This document shows, one piece after another, positions 1-11,462 of a stretch of DNA of 64,000 bases. The notes beneath the pieces are model-generated. The model did not search any database, was not told the origin of the DNA, and saw nothing but the letters and a program-made list of their open reading frames with translations. The position numbers were made by a program, and so were the translations under genes. Position 1 is the first letter of the stretch. The number at the start of each line of letters is the position of its first letter. Origin of the DNA: Rhodamnia argentea (Eukaryota; Streptophyta; Magnoliopsida; Myrtales; Myrtaceae); contig NC_063155.1 of the NCBI RefSeq assembly GCF_020921035.1, positions 21,037,311-21,101,310 of the forward strand, read 5' to 3'.

Positions 1-2084
1 TAAATGAACCCTTTTATCGATAAGATAAAAATAGTAGAGAAGTGCAATAATAGTCATTATGGAAGGCGTAATCTTAGGGATAATTGTTAGGTCCACCTCG
101 CCTGCGTAAAAAATCTTACATGTTCTTGCTGATGAATGGTGTCAAATTCTCTTTGTAATTAAATTTTTTCACGTATTAAAGATCCATTGAGTGCGTAAAT
201 TGCTTCTTACCCCGAAATGGAATTAGTCGGGTGTTAGCGTTGGTGGTTGGTTGACTCGGCCAAAATCCGAAATTATCTGTGCAACCCCAAGCCAGGCTTT
301 GGGTCCTGCCAGTGGCAGACTGGCGGGCAGGTGGGTGGGGTCCTCCTATACTTAACTAAAGATGGATTTTTTTTAATCGAAAATTGCTAATAAGAATAAT
401 ACTGATTAGAATCAGAACCCAATTAACTAAATCCAGAAGTCCTTGGAGCACGATTATTATATTAGTTTATCATCCGGTCCACTCATATCGTCAGGATCTC
501 ACAGTTGGTGCTGTGACAGGTATTAATATTTAGTCACCATATTCAACTCATTTGTCACTTCAGATGAGGGAGATGAACCCTAGGCTTGATTACCAAGATG
601 AATCCTAGGCTTGATATTTAAGGGGGGTGGTCGTTCTGTTGGTCTACTGGGTCTTATCGTGGTGGCTTACCATTATTGGCTTTATCTGTTGGGCTGACAT
701 GCCTGGGCTCGGCAAGTTGGATTACCGATCGGGACTTCCGAGAGAGACATATCAACCCCCATTGCTCATACCGTGCAACTCTTGAAAGTCGAATGAGGTC
801 GATACCGTAGGGACGTGTACGACGATGACCTGTGGACCCTGGTGATGCTTTGACTTCCATGTTTTGTTTGGGAAGGAGGGGAGGGGTGGGAACATGAGTG
901 ATGGTGCTGAAAATCGTGTAGTTTTTTGGAAATTTCTTTAAGGAGAGGAGGAGAAAAAATTTGTACTAGTCTCTCCTCTTTCTGCCCCATTAAAAATTGG
1001 CCTTTCCCTAACGACATCCTTGAAGCCCAACCCTAGGGAAGGAACATAGAAGATTACCTGATACTTTGCGTTCAGCCAACCATTCTGTGGTTGATGATTA
1101 TATTGGTCAGTACCTCCCCCAGATGATACCACCAACCATTCCAACTATTTTCACCTCAAATCCAATGGATAGTCGAGACTCCATGAATTATGACGGATGT
1201 CTAGTGGGACCATGGCTTGGAACGTAAAAAAATAGAATCCTCCCAGAGTATCTTCCAACCACCACTTTTTGAGCCTGAATAAGTAATAATAATTTTGTGC
1301 ACCCGGCCGATGTGAGCCCACGATATTTTTCGAACCATAAATAATCTGCTGGACCATAAATGAGATTGCTCCGGTTCATCAGTGTTACGAGCTGGGGCTT
1401 CATCTGGCTTGTTGTAATTGTTGCTCCATCTGGATAACATCTGACTTGTGCACCCACAATGCCTTATCTAATTGATAACTCACTACTGAATTGTCTGATG
1501 TATGAATCTGTGAAATTTTGTGCGACACAAAAAGCGACACAAAAAGTAATGAATGGTGGTCTGATATTCTAAGCCAATATGTGGACGTTCCTGTCAACCT
1601 CATAAACTATTCTTCCACTTGCACATGCACTACAAGTGTTTTGAATTTGACGTCCACTTGCTGAATCGCAGTATAAGGCATCCCTGGGTTTTAGCTTTTT
1701 GGCGTTTGCTCTGCACTTCCTTTTGCCTGGTTGGGAGATCACCTGATGATCCTTACAATACAAAAGATGCATGAATTCAAGCATGAAAGATTCTCCGGAT
1801 CCAAGAAATACTTTAATGATATGTTTTTCTTGCTCACCAATCACAATTAAATTGTGATGGGAAAGAAAATGCAATGTAAAATTTGTAGCGACCTTTTAGC
1901 ATTTCATTCCAAATGTGAAAAAAGGCTCTTTGGTGATGTCATCAAGGAAGGAATACACTCATCATGGAAGGAGTCATAGAGCATAGCCTCCTTATTTTGC
2001 ACTTTTCTGCCTTCATGTGCTTTGGGTGTCGTCGTTCCTGAAACAGAGAGCTAATGGTGATATATTCGATGGGTGATGATGCAG
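1..2084. other. Non-coding stretch upstream of the kinase exons
   Basis: No reading frame here resembles a known protein. I looked for the two exons that should precede the kinase (the glycine-rich ATP-binding loop with the catalytic lysine, and the exon ending just before the VLASKTKIY exon) and found neither. A short local duplication, with a CCTAGGCTTGAT core, lies at about 571-622. The sequence is either a long first or second intron of the kinase gene or unrelated DNA next to a truncated gene. Confidence 0.5.
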
Positions 2085-4179
2085 GTCTTGGCAAGCAAAA
2101 CCAAGATTTACATGGTCCTGGAATATGCGACGGGGGGAGAACTGTTTGACAGAATTGTGAGAACTTTTGTGCCTGCCTGTCTTTTTGGAACTATGTCCAT
2201 CCTAGGCCTTGGTTTTTTTTTTAATCCTAGGCCTTGTTGTCTGATGCAATATATTCTTGTTCCCCTTCAGGCAAATCAGGGAAGGCTTCCTGAAGCTGAA
2301 GGGAGGAAGCTCTTTCAGCAGTTAATAGATGGTGTTAGCTACTGTCACGACAAAGGTGTTTTCCACCGAGATCTCAAGGTTTATATCTATTTTCCTTCTT
2401 GAGGCATTGGGTCATTTTGCAATTCAAGCAAAGTTGATGAGAGAATGCATTGCGGCCTCGCTTGCTTCTTTTCGACATTTTTCACTGTCATTCTGACGAT
2501 TTCCATTCTAAAACCGCAGCTGGAGAATATTTTGGTTGATTCAAGGGGAAACATAAAGATCACAGATTTCGGCCTTAGTGCTTTACCCCAGCATTTTAGG
2601 GTATTGCTTTTTTAGACCCTGATGGTGACTTTATTCTTTTCAATCCACGTGTTAGTTGGGGTAATTCGATCTAAATATCAGGATGACGGATTACTTCATA
2701 CCACCTGCGGGAGTCCCAACTATGTCGCTCCGGAGGTTCTTAACAACAAAGGATATGATGGGGCAACCTCAGACGTGTGGTCATGTGGTGTTATACTTTA
2801 CGTCATTCTGACTGGGTATCTCCCTTTTGATGACAGGAATCTGGTTGTTCTCTACCAAAAGGTAAACACAAATTTTCTTCCGGTTTTTCCTTTAACATGT
2901 GCACCTGTTATTCCTGTCAGTAGTGTATCTGACAGAGGATGTTATTACTTTTGTGGCATTTTAGATATTCAAAGGAGAGACTCATATCCCAAAATGGCTA
3001 TCACCAGGTGCCAAGAGTCTTATAAGGCGAATTCTAGATCCCAATCCAGTAACCAGGATAACAATGGATGGTATTAAAGCACACAATTGGTTTCGACAGG
3101 ACTACAATCCTGCAAACCCTGATGATGAAGAGAACACTTACATCGATGACGAAGCCTTTTCCGTGCAGGAAGTGGTATGCTAATTTTGTTCGGTCTTGAT
3201 GTCTTCTATTAGATGCATGCAAGTCCACATAGTGTAGGCAGCAATATCAGGACATGAGAACTGGTGAAGCCATATAACATCATTGACAATCTTATTTTCT
3301 TCTTTCTGTTCAGCCATCCGAAGGGGAGAAGAGTCCAGGATCACCAACACTCATCAATGCCTTCCAGCTAATTGGAATGTCTTCATGTTTAGATCTTTCC
3401 GGCTTCTTTGAGAAAGAGGTAAGAGAATCATTGCTGTCATTGTAAACATGATTTCAAACATAAATCTAAGTCGAACTGCCAAGTGATGGTCCAACGTGAT
3501 AATTCAGGACATCTCGGAGAGGAAGATTAGATTTACATCCAATCATTCTGCCAAGGACTTGCTGGAGAGGATCGAGGATACTGTGACACAGATGGGTTTT
3601 CGGGTTCAAAGAAAAAATGGGAGAGTAAGCATCTCTCCCCTATAATCCGTTCATTTTTCCATGGGATGGAAAAAAGCAAAGGCAGTTTCAACATTGCCTC
3701 TTTCTTGTTCAGTAGGCATTCTATTCTCCGAAGTTTCAACTATGCAGACTGAAACTGATATTTTTTTCCTCAAATTTCAGTTGAAAGTAATGCAAGAAAA
3801 GAAAAGTCCGGGCTCTCTTTCAGTTGCTGCAGAGGTAAAATTACGTCGTATAGTTCGATGTGCTCTGTCCTTCCATGAATAGCATGTCCATATCAAGTCA
3901 TTGCTGACTCCATTACCAACTATCCTTCTTTGTGCTCACATCAGGTTTTTGAGATAAGCCCATCCCTCTTTGTAGTTGAGTTAAGAAAATCATATGGAGA
4001 TTCTTCAGTTTATAGACAGGTACACTCTCTCTGACCTATCGATATTATAGAGACATGTGCGTAAGTTAGTGCAATCACTTTCAGCTAAACTCATTCTTGG
4101 GCATGTGCAGCTGTGCAAAAGGCTATCCAATGAGCTGGGTGTACCACAAAACCAGCAGCTACTGACCTCCGGGATGTAA
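2085..4179 (+). CDS. CIPK1: CBL-interacting protein kinase, CIPK1-like (SnRK3), 5' end missing
   Basis: Ser/Thr kinase activated by calcineurin B-like calcium sensors. Ten exons join in frame: 2085-2156, 2271-2378, 2520-2600, 2682-2861, 2965-3174, 3314-3418, 3508-3624, 3781-3834, 3945-4019 and 4111-4179, giving 356 residues to the stop. Visible motifs are the catalytic HRDLK at the end of exon 2, DFG and the start of the activation loop (exon 3), [10 protein letters not shown] (exon 4), the NAF/FISL-type motif [10 protein letters not shown] (exon 6), and a phosphatase-interaction region from [17 protein letters not shown]. From memory, the order and the tail ([20 protein letters not shown]) fit CIPK1 better than other intron-rich CIPKs. 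Family members are about 440 aa, so roughly 85-90 N-terminal residues, including the glycine loop and catalytic lysine, are absent. Those exons are either left of the window or lost. Confidence 0.9.
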
Positions 4180-6511
4180 ATAGTAGGGTCGGCCTGGAGG
4201 AAAGAGGGAATTAATTTCATTCAATCATTATTTAGTGAATTTTATCGAGTTTTCTTTTTTTTTTTGGGGGGGTTGGGTTTACTCGGGACAGAAGCAAGAG
4301 CTAGAGAGTAACATGAGGTCGCTTGCTGCCGGCTCTCTCGACCTGTTGGCGAGACATCGGATAAAGAGAATTTCAGTAGAACCATTGGGCCATTTTCAGT
4401 GCCATCAGAAGCCTCAATTCATTCGGGTCCTGCGATTCGACAGCAAATGGCATCGCCTCGAGGGTCAGACTTAGTTTTTGGTTGAGAGAACTCGGTAGTC
4501 GGGAGCGCAAATGAACAAAGAACACAGCGGCTCGTTTCTCGTAGTCATCAGCTTTGGTCGTATGTGTAGATCCCTGTAGAGCGGACGCTATTGTCGTCTC
4601 GAGAAAAATCATGCCTGTAAATCTTTACCCATGTACAGGGACAACTCTAGTGTTGAATTAAGCAAATTGGAGAATGGGCTAGACCCATTCAATTTTTACT
4701 TGTTGAGATATTTCAGTTTATCTACACCGTCCCTCCACCCTTTTTCAGGTCTAAGTACCTTTTTCCAAATGTCGGGTATCCTATGTGTCGAGAGAAAAGC
4801 TAACTAGATTGCGGATTGGATAGCCAAAAATCATAGCAAAAATGTATTACCAGATTGGGTTTCCCCTCCCCCTTTTGCTCTTTGGATTTACTTTGTACCG
4901 AAGCCCACCTCTCGGGCTCTTCTGCTTTGAGTTAGGTTTTAATGGAAAGTTCATTATAACCAAAAAAAAAAAAAAGGTAGCCCTGCAATTTAAAATTGTC
5001 CAGCGTCACAATGGAAAGAAATGCTCGAAGGCTTGAAGCTTCCAAATTAAAGATAGACCGAGGCTATTTCCCTACTTTCTTGGCTTCGTTGGTACACATC
5101 CTTTTGGGACAGGTTGCCCCAAGTACCCTCGAGCCGCTGAACTTACATCTTGTCCTTTCTATTGTTCCGTTTTAATTTTTTATGCCTTGTCATTTTCCTC
5201 CAACTCAAATGCATCGCTACTCCAACCAAAATGGTTGGCCTAATGGTTTGTCAGGGAAGGTCTCGTGCTGAAGAGACTTCCCAGCCGTTGGCGTCTTCTT
5301 GAAAGGGCTGTGATGATGGGCTCGGGTGGCGCGGAGTTATTGGGGAACGGGCCAGCTTCAAATAGGGCAGTGCCCCATTTTGGGCCTCGAATGTTCCCGG
5401 CCCGGAAATTTCAGTTAATCCGATGTTGGGCCCATTTGTCGTAGTTTTCCTCTTGTCCATGTAGGCGAGAGAAGCGAGCATCTCTAGTCAAATGGAAGAG
5501 ACCAGAATGAGGGGGGAAAAGATGAAAACTAAACCGCATGCCCTCAAAACAGGACTGGAAAGAGGTACATAGCAGGGTTCTCTGTCTGCTAAAGAACAGA
5601 TTTCCTAAGAATAAAACATAGTAAAAGGAGTTCATCGACTCTCTGATGGTTTCGCTCTAGCCTGGACCTGAGCAATCGAGAAAGTGAAAAGATACAGAGT
5701 AGGGTTCACCTGTTCAAGCGAACGTAAAACTGCCATTTCAGCCCGGCCACAAGATACGCAGAGCGGCAGCCGAAGTCTCACCCTCCCGCGGAAGGTTTCC
5801 TCCTACGGCCATGTTTCAAGGGCATTTCACAATTTCGGACAGGGTTTTAACTACTGCACCAACTTAACTATGTTGCTACACGTTTGGCGGAGTGACTGCC
5901 TTTTCTCAAACAGATCCTGAACAACTAGTAACATCCCAATTCCCGGAAATCCATTGTGTCGCAGATTTGTAAACAATCAACCCACAATCTATCTGTCGAA
6001 AGGAGTGAGACATGCCAACGCAAAACGGCTTCCTTTGTTTGGCTTCACCCCATCATGAAGCCGTCCTAGGAGAGGCTAGGACAGAAGATGAGGGAGGCAC
6101 TTATCTTGGAAAACAAACAGTCGCCGATGGCCACAAATCACAAGGTGAATTTTTACCAGAATAAGTAAGTGACAAGGAAACACCCTAAAAGGAAAAGAAG
6201 AAAATTGCCAAAAGCAAAACTAAGGCAAGGACAAAGCAATGTCAAGATGTCTGGACAGAGTACTCAGCTTCATAAACAAATAGGACCAGAATTCAATTTG
6301 AACATCTCCTAAATTCATACATGAAAAGCCGTTTAACATAAAACTAAACCTACTTCAGATTACCTTTTCTACATAAATCTCAAAGGGCATGCATAGCACA
6401 AGGAAACCAGCATTTTAACTTCTAAAACTACTCACAGATTTCACTTCACTGGATGCTCAAATCAGCTACGATTGGACTCCACCGTGCCAAGCACTTCCCA
6501 TGAATCAAGAA
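4180..6511. other. Convergent intergenic region between kinase and zinc-finger genes
   Basis: Holds the 3' untranslated regions of the two converging genes: kinase roughly 4180-4640, zinc-finger gene roughly 6300-6511. Between them I see no protein-like frame, RNA gene or clear repeat. A poly-A run lies at 4961-4975. Confidence 0.5.
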
Positions 6512-7441
6512 TCAGCCTCCCTGACCAAAATTATTCTGCTGGGCGTTATTGAGCCCGGCAACCTGCGAAACCGAATGCAACTTCTCACCCTGTACACCCC
6601 CAGCAACCGAAACACCATTTTTCGGTGACGAACCCACGATCCCAACCCCATTCACCTTCTCGTTCTCCACAACAGTACTGATGGCCCTGGCCTTAACCTT
6701 CTGCTCCGTCACAAACCCAACCCCGTTGACAACCCCCAGTTTCAAATCCCTCTCCTTCTCCTTCAGCGTCAAGAAGGCTACCCTCTCCAAGGCCTCCCTC
6801 GCCCTCTTCCTCGCCAGTGCCGCCTCCTTGACCCTCCGCTCCGCCTCGACCCTCGCGATGGCCGCAGCCTTGCTCATTGTGGCGCACGCGATCTTCGCCG
6901 CTGCAACCAGAGCCTTGGCCGACTCCCTGTCTATCACTCTCCTCACATCATCCCTATCATCCCCGACGGCCCCCCGGGCAATGGCCTCGAGACCCGCGTT
7001 CCCGTCCGCCCTCAACCTCTTGTCGTCGCCGTTCGGCACCGTTCCAAGGGAGAGGAACCGGAACTTAGGGTTCGAACAGAAGGGGCACTGGAAGTGGTGA
7101 TTGGAGTTGGAGCTGGAGGTAACGCAGGAGAGGTGAGAGATGGAAGGGCAGTTGAGGCACATCACCCGCTGGTTGGGGTGCGGTGGGGAGTCGATGGGGT
7201 CGAACACCTGGAGGCAAATCGGGCAGAAGTTGCCGCGGAAGCAGCTGAGGACGCAGTGGGTGCAGAGGAGGCGGTAGCCCGCCTTGTGGCGGACGTTGTG
7301 GAGGAGCCACCGCTCGCCCGCGCCGGCGCCGCACTCGACGCACTGCTGCTGGTGGCGGTGGAGGTCGTCGAGGTCGCGCTTCATCGGGACCGTCGCATCG
7401 TATCCTTTTCCTCCCCCTCCTCTAGGGCAAGAAGAAACCAT
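6512..7441 (-). CDS. Cysteine-rich RING/PHD-like zinc-finger protein with Ala-rich coiled region
   Basis: Single-exon gene of 309 aa. The start is the ATG at 7441-7439; there is no upstream in-frame ATG in the leader I read. The first ~125 residues carry paired metal ligands (C34/C37, C60/C63, C73/C76, C95/C98, H103/C106, C119/C122), a spacing like the plant RING/FYVE/PHD superfamily. Residues ~160-235 are Ala/Lys/Arg/Glu-rich and probably form a long helix or coiled coil (AKALVAAAKIACATMSKAAA, then VEAERRVKEAALARKRAREA). The tail is Gly/Val/Asn-rich and looks disordered. I know this as a family of uncharacterised plant zinc-finger proteins. A chromatin or ubiquitin role would be inference. 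It diverges from FCF2. Confidence 0.82.
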   Translation of the reverse strand: MVSSCPRGGGGKGYDATVPMKRDLDDLHRHQQQCVECGAGAGERWLLHNVRHKAGYRLLCTHCVLSCFRGNFCPICLQVFDPIDSPPHPNQRVMCLNCPSISHLSCVTSSSNSNHHFQCPFCSNPKFRFLSLGTVPNGDDKRLRADGNAGLEAIARGAVGDDRDDVRRVIDRESAKALVAAAKIACATMSKAAAIARVEAERRVKEAALARKRAREALERVAFLTLKEKERDLKLGVVNGVGFVTEQKVKARAISTVVENEKVNGVGIVGSSPKNGVSVAGGVQGEKLHSVSQVAGLNNAQQNNFGQGG

Positions 7442-8151
7442 GAGAGAAACCAACGGTAACCCTAGAATCGGGAGAAAGAAGGGATTCTAGGGCAATGGAA
7501 GCGGGGATCAAACGGAAGCGAGGAGCGCGAAAATGGCGGTGGATTGGAGCGATTGATGTCGAAGAGACGAGAGAGTTGGAGAGATTCAACTGGGATTCTT
7601 GATTGGAAGGAGAACCAGAGGAAATCACTCGATTGGATTGGGGACGAAGAAGAAGGAGATGGATTGCTTCGACTGATGAGCGTGCGCGTTTATTATGTAA
7701 AACTCAAAAAATAAAAAATAATTACCGGATATTTTAAGTATTTTTGTGGACCCCTGTTTATATTTAATATTCGATGAAAATAAGAATAATCAAAATATTT
7801 GTTCCATGAATGTTATTAGTAGATTTTATGATTATGAAAGGGAGATTTCTCTCTTACATGCTTTCGCAGCTTATCCGTTTAATATATAAGGACGACGGGC
7901 TTCACGAGGTGTATTTTTTTTAACGTATCATTGTCCGTACGCTCTATACCGCCAATTGCCAATCAAATATTTTTCTTCCCAAAAAGGCAAGAATACCCTC
8001 AAAACTTTACATCCCAAAGTTCACACGAAACAATTTAAAGACGTACTTAAGGTTCTTACTTAATGTTGGAGGTAAGATTTTTAATTACTATTTTAGATGC
8101 CTTTTCTTATTGAATGAATTAACAGCCTTATCATTACTTAAGGAATTCACT
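7442..8151. other. Leader and upstream region of the zinc-finger gene
   Basis: The first ~250 bases are GC-balanced and probably hold the 5' leader and proximal promoter. Beyond about 7690 the sequence turns strongly AT-rich, and I see no further feature up to the foldback element. Confidence 0.4.
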
Positions 8152-8160
8152 GATTTTCTG

Positions 8161-9141
8161 GAATTTTTTTCCAATTTAATTTTTTGAAAAAAGATTTACA
8201 AAATTATTTTTTTTTATAAATATTTACTAGTTTGGGCCTCGCTCGGCAATTGGGCTGCCGAGCAAGGCTGGGCCTTTTTTTTTAATTTCATTTTTTTAAG
8301 TGTTTTAATTATTTATATTTATAATATTTAGTTTATTTCGTATTTTTTTAACATGTTTATATTTATTTTATTTATAGTTTTTTTCTTGTGAGGCTTATCT
8401 TTATAACATAATTAGTAATAATTAATATAAAAATTATTAAGATCTATAATTAATAATTAATGTTGTAATTATGTAATTAATTAAAAATTATTCATAAAAT
8501 AAAATTGGTAAGATATATGAAATTAAGGAACCCCCTTCTTAATTCAATATCTTTATAACATAATCAATCGAAAACCCATCTAGAAACGCACTACTAATAC
8601 ATTCTGCATCACTCTAACAAAACTACAAAAGCTGATAAAATTTATCATTTATGAAATATAGGGAAAATGGCAAAAGAAGGGTTTTTTTTCAATTTAATTT
8701 TAAGAAAATATTTACGAAATGACATCTAGATCCTCGTCCTCCTTAATTTCATATATTTTACCAATTTTATTTTATGAATATTTTCAATTAATTATATAAT
8801 TACATCATTATTTATGAATTATAGATCTTAATAATTTTTTATATTAATTATTACTAATTATGTTATAAAGATAAGCTTCGCAAAAAAAATTATAAATAAA
8901 ATAAATATAAAAATGTTAAAAAAATACGAAATAAACTAAATATTATAAATATAAATAATTAAAAAATTTAAAAAAATGAAATTAAAAAAAAAAAGGCCCA
9001 GCCTTGCTCGGCGCTAGTTGTTAGGTCTTGAGCGGGCCTCGCTCGGCAACCCAACCGCCGAGCGAGGCCCAAATTTGTAAATAATTTTTAAAAAAAAATA
9101 ATTTCGTAAATTTTTTTTTAAATTAAATTGGAAAAAAACCC
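8161..9141. mobile_element. Foldback element with ~370-400-bp inverted arms and 9-bp target duplication
   Basis: The left arm (8161-8529) and right arm (8741-9141) are imperfect reverse complements. For example, the left inner end TAAGATATATGAAATTAAGG mirrors 8741-8760. Each arm carries a GC-rich block with GGGCCTCGCTCGG; the right arm has about 30 extra bases there. The 9-bp word GATTTTCTG lies just outside both ends (8152-8160 and 9142-9150). A 9-bp duplication with long terminal repeats is the usual mark of Mutator-like elements. The ends read GAATTTTTTTCC and, reversed, GGGTTTTTTTCC. No transposase frame is present, so it would be non-autonomous. Confidence 0.8.
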
Positions 9142-9857
9142 GATTTTCTGATATTGGTCAATCGTCATGGGTGACGCATGGGCTTTCCCAACTAAATTGA
9201 GAGGGTGATTGGGGTTTATGATTACCTATGTATTGTAGCCGAATACAGCTTAATCTCGAACCTAATCGCGACGTGGAATGCGAGTTGTAAAATCCAATCC
9301 CTTGCGGAGATCGTGCTTCCGAAGTAGCAACAGGGCGAACGATTGTGATTTCTATCTATTTTATCTGTTTAGGAATTGGGAGTGCGTTATCAATCTTTTC
9401 CAAAAAATGAAGTACTGTTTATTCAAATATGAGAAATGAACCTAATAATCTATGTAGTTTGGCCTGATATGCAATATCTTTCACGGACTTTTAATCGTTT
9501 GATATGTTGTTTGTACTAATGCTACATGTTTAGTATAATTTTCTTATATTTTCAATTTAATCAATTTAACTTATGAACTTTCCAACAAAGTCAAATAAAT
9601 CATTTACTATGACTCACAACTCACAAATCTTCACACATACTGTTGACAAATTTTAGAATATTTCTTCATTTCAATCATTTCCATAAATCACCAAAAAAAA
9701 GTGGTATTTTTTACTTTTCTGGTCCATATAAATATTATAACTTAATTTAAGTAAATTTTAACTTATGATATCTATATTAATGAAAGTAGAACCTCCCTTA
9801 GAATTGTATACGCTTTGGCATTCTTGCTATTTTTTGTAATATTTTCCCCGAGAAATT

Positions 9858-10165
9858 GGGAAAAGTGTCGAAAAAGTTCTAAACCTTTTGCATTTATGCC
9901 AACTCAGTCCTAAATCTTTTATTGGTACCAATTCGGTTCTAAACCTTTTACATTTGTGTCAATTTAAACCTAAACTTTTGTATTCCTAATTGGCCGGAGG
10001 ACTCAATTGGCACAAATGCAAAAGGTTTAAAACTGAATTGGCACGGATGCAAAATGTTTAAGACCGAATTGGCACCAATAAAAGGTTAGCGCACTACAAA
10101 AATGTTTAAGGCTGAATTAGCACGAACGTAATGGGTTTATGACTTTTTCAACACTTATCTCTTAG
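9858..10165. mobile_element. Small inverted element built from ~31-34-bp repeats
   Basis: The left half contains several copies of a unit around CTAAACCTTTTGCATTTGTG followed by CCAATTCGGT. The right half, from about 10005, contains the same unit reversed (AATTGGCACAAATGCAAAAG). The outer ends also pair: AAAAGTGTCGAAAAAGT on the left mirrors ACTTTTTCAACACTT on the right. Arrays of this kind are common in plant intergenic DNA and behave as non-coding MITE-like repeats. I cannot define a target duplication. Confidence 0.6.
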
Positions 10166-11159
10166 GAAAATCTACTATTGATATTAATTTATTCACACAT
10201 ATATTCGTATTTACATTAATTTAGATCTCGTTCCTTATTTTCTAATAAAACTCACGCCTTTTTTGCAAGGGCGGTAAATCAATAGGAAAATAGAAATAAA
10301 ATGTTGAAAGAGACAATTTCACATTAAACTATTAAAAAACACAAAAGACAAAGAAAAGAATTTGAATATTTTTATTTACTTCTGATATATGAGAAATTTA
10401 ATGATAAATCATCTATAGTCTAGGTGACAACGGATAATTTGTGGCCTTGTTTTCGTATTTTTTTTTAATTTTAAAAAATTGAGTTTCTTGGGGAAAATTT
10501 TGACCTTCATAGATCAACTTTCTTTTATGTAAAATTATAGCCTAATTATTTTCCTCCGCTAATAGAATTCATATTAGTAAACAATCGTCATATTTAGATA
10601 ATAACAACGTTGGAAAAAACACCTCAAAAAAACGTCACTTGACTTTAACTTTATCAAGATATTTGCTTGGAGTTATTTTTCCTTGAACCTTTCCATAACT
10701 CGTAATTTCGGGTCGCAAAATGATCAAGATCGGCAGCTGAGTAGTGCATGTAAAAGATGCCTATGCGCCACAATTGACCAATTTTTTTTTTTTTTTTGGC
10801 CTTTTGTCGGTTCAGCGTATCGGCTTGTTGATGCGCATTTGTCGAATATAAGGCGTCGTTTGATACAAAATCAAGTATGGAGAATTTTCTGACCCACAAA
10901 AAAATAAAAAAAGTATGGGGGAATTTTTAGAAAATGCTACCCGAGAGGGCTCATTTGGAATTTTCCCTAAATAGAGGCGATACAAATTAAAAAAGAGCGA
11001 ATTATTATATTACGCCATAAAAATGGAAAATCGAAGGTATTGATCGATAGTATTGTGGGCTAAAAGCCTAAACCCAACCCATGCATGAACCTGAGCCTTT
11101 ATCGTCGGCCTTCTTTACACTGGATATGGCCGCCTCTCTCGTTAGCACGCGCCGGATCG
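10166..11159. other. AT-rich intergenic DNA before FCF2
   Basis: No protein-like frame is visible. The last ~150 bases are more GC-rich and probably hold the FCF2 core promoter. Confidence 0.4.

Positions 11160-11188
<29 letters not shown>
11160..11188 (+). repeat. (GA)n microsatellite in the FCF2 leader
   Basis: About 14 GA repeats, followed by a GGGAGAGGGAGG tail, about 275 bases upstream of the FCF2 start codon. It lies in the likely 5' leader, before a probable leader intron. Confidence 0.9.
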
Positions 11189-11199
<11 letters not shown>

Positions 11200-11277
11200 A
11201 CTTCCTCCTCCGTGCGCGCACGTCACACAGTCGTCGGTCGGCGTCCCGGGAAGGCGAACGCGATTCCTCTGCAACCG

Positions 11278-11406
11278 GTGAGTCTCTCCCTCTCCCTCTT
11301 TCTCTCTATAGTCACGGTGCTGTAGAGCGTCGCGTTGCTTTCTTAGTCTACGAGTCTTAGACATCTAAAAAGCGAGCTCATACTGATAGGTAGTTTCTTG
11401 TTTCAG
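11278..11406 (+). other. Probable intron in the FCF2 5' leader
   Basis: A donor (CCG then GTGAGT) and an acceptor (TTGTTTCAG then AGAAG) bracket a CT-rich 129-base segment just before the coding start at 11463. This is inferred from splice-site consensus only. Confidence 0.55.
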
Positions 11407-11462
11407 AGAAGAACCGAGAGAGCGAGATAGAATAAAGGGTTGAAAATTGAGAGAGAGTGATT

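Noticed and set aside
6549-7459. Long + strand open frames across the zinc-finger gene
   Set aside because: They are antisense shadows of the GC-rich minus-strand coding exon, which has ordered Cys pairs and a conserved layout.
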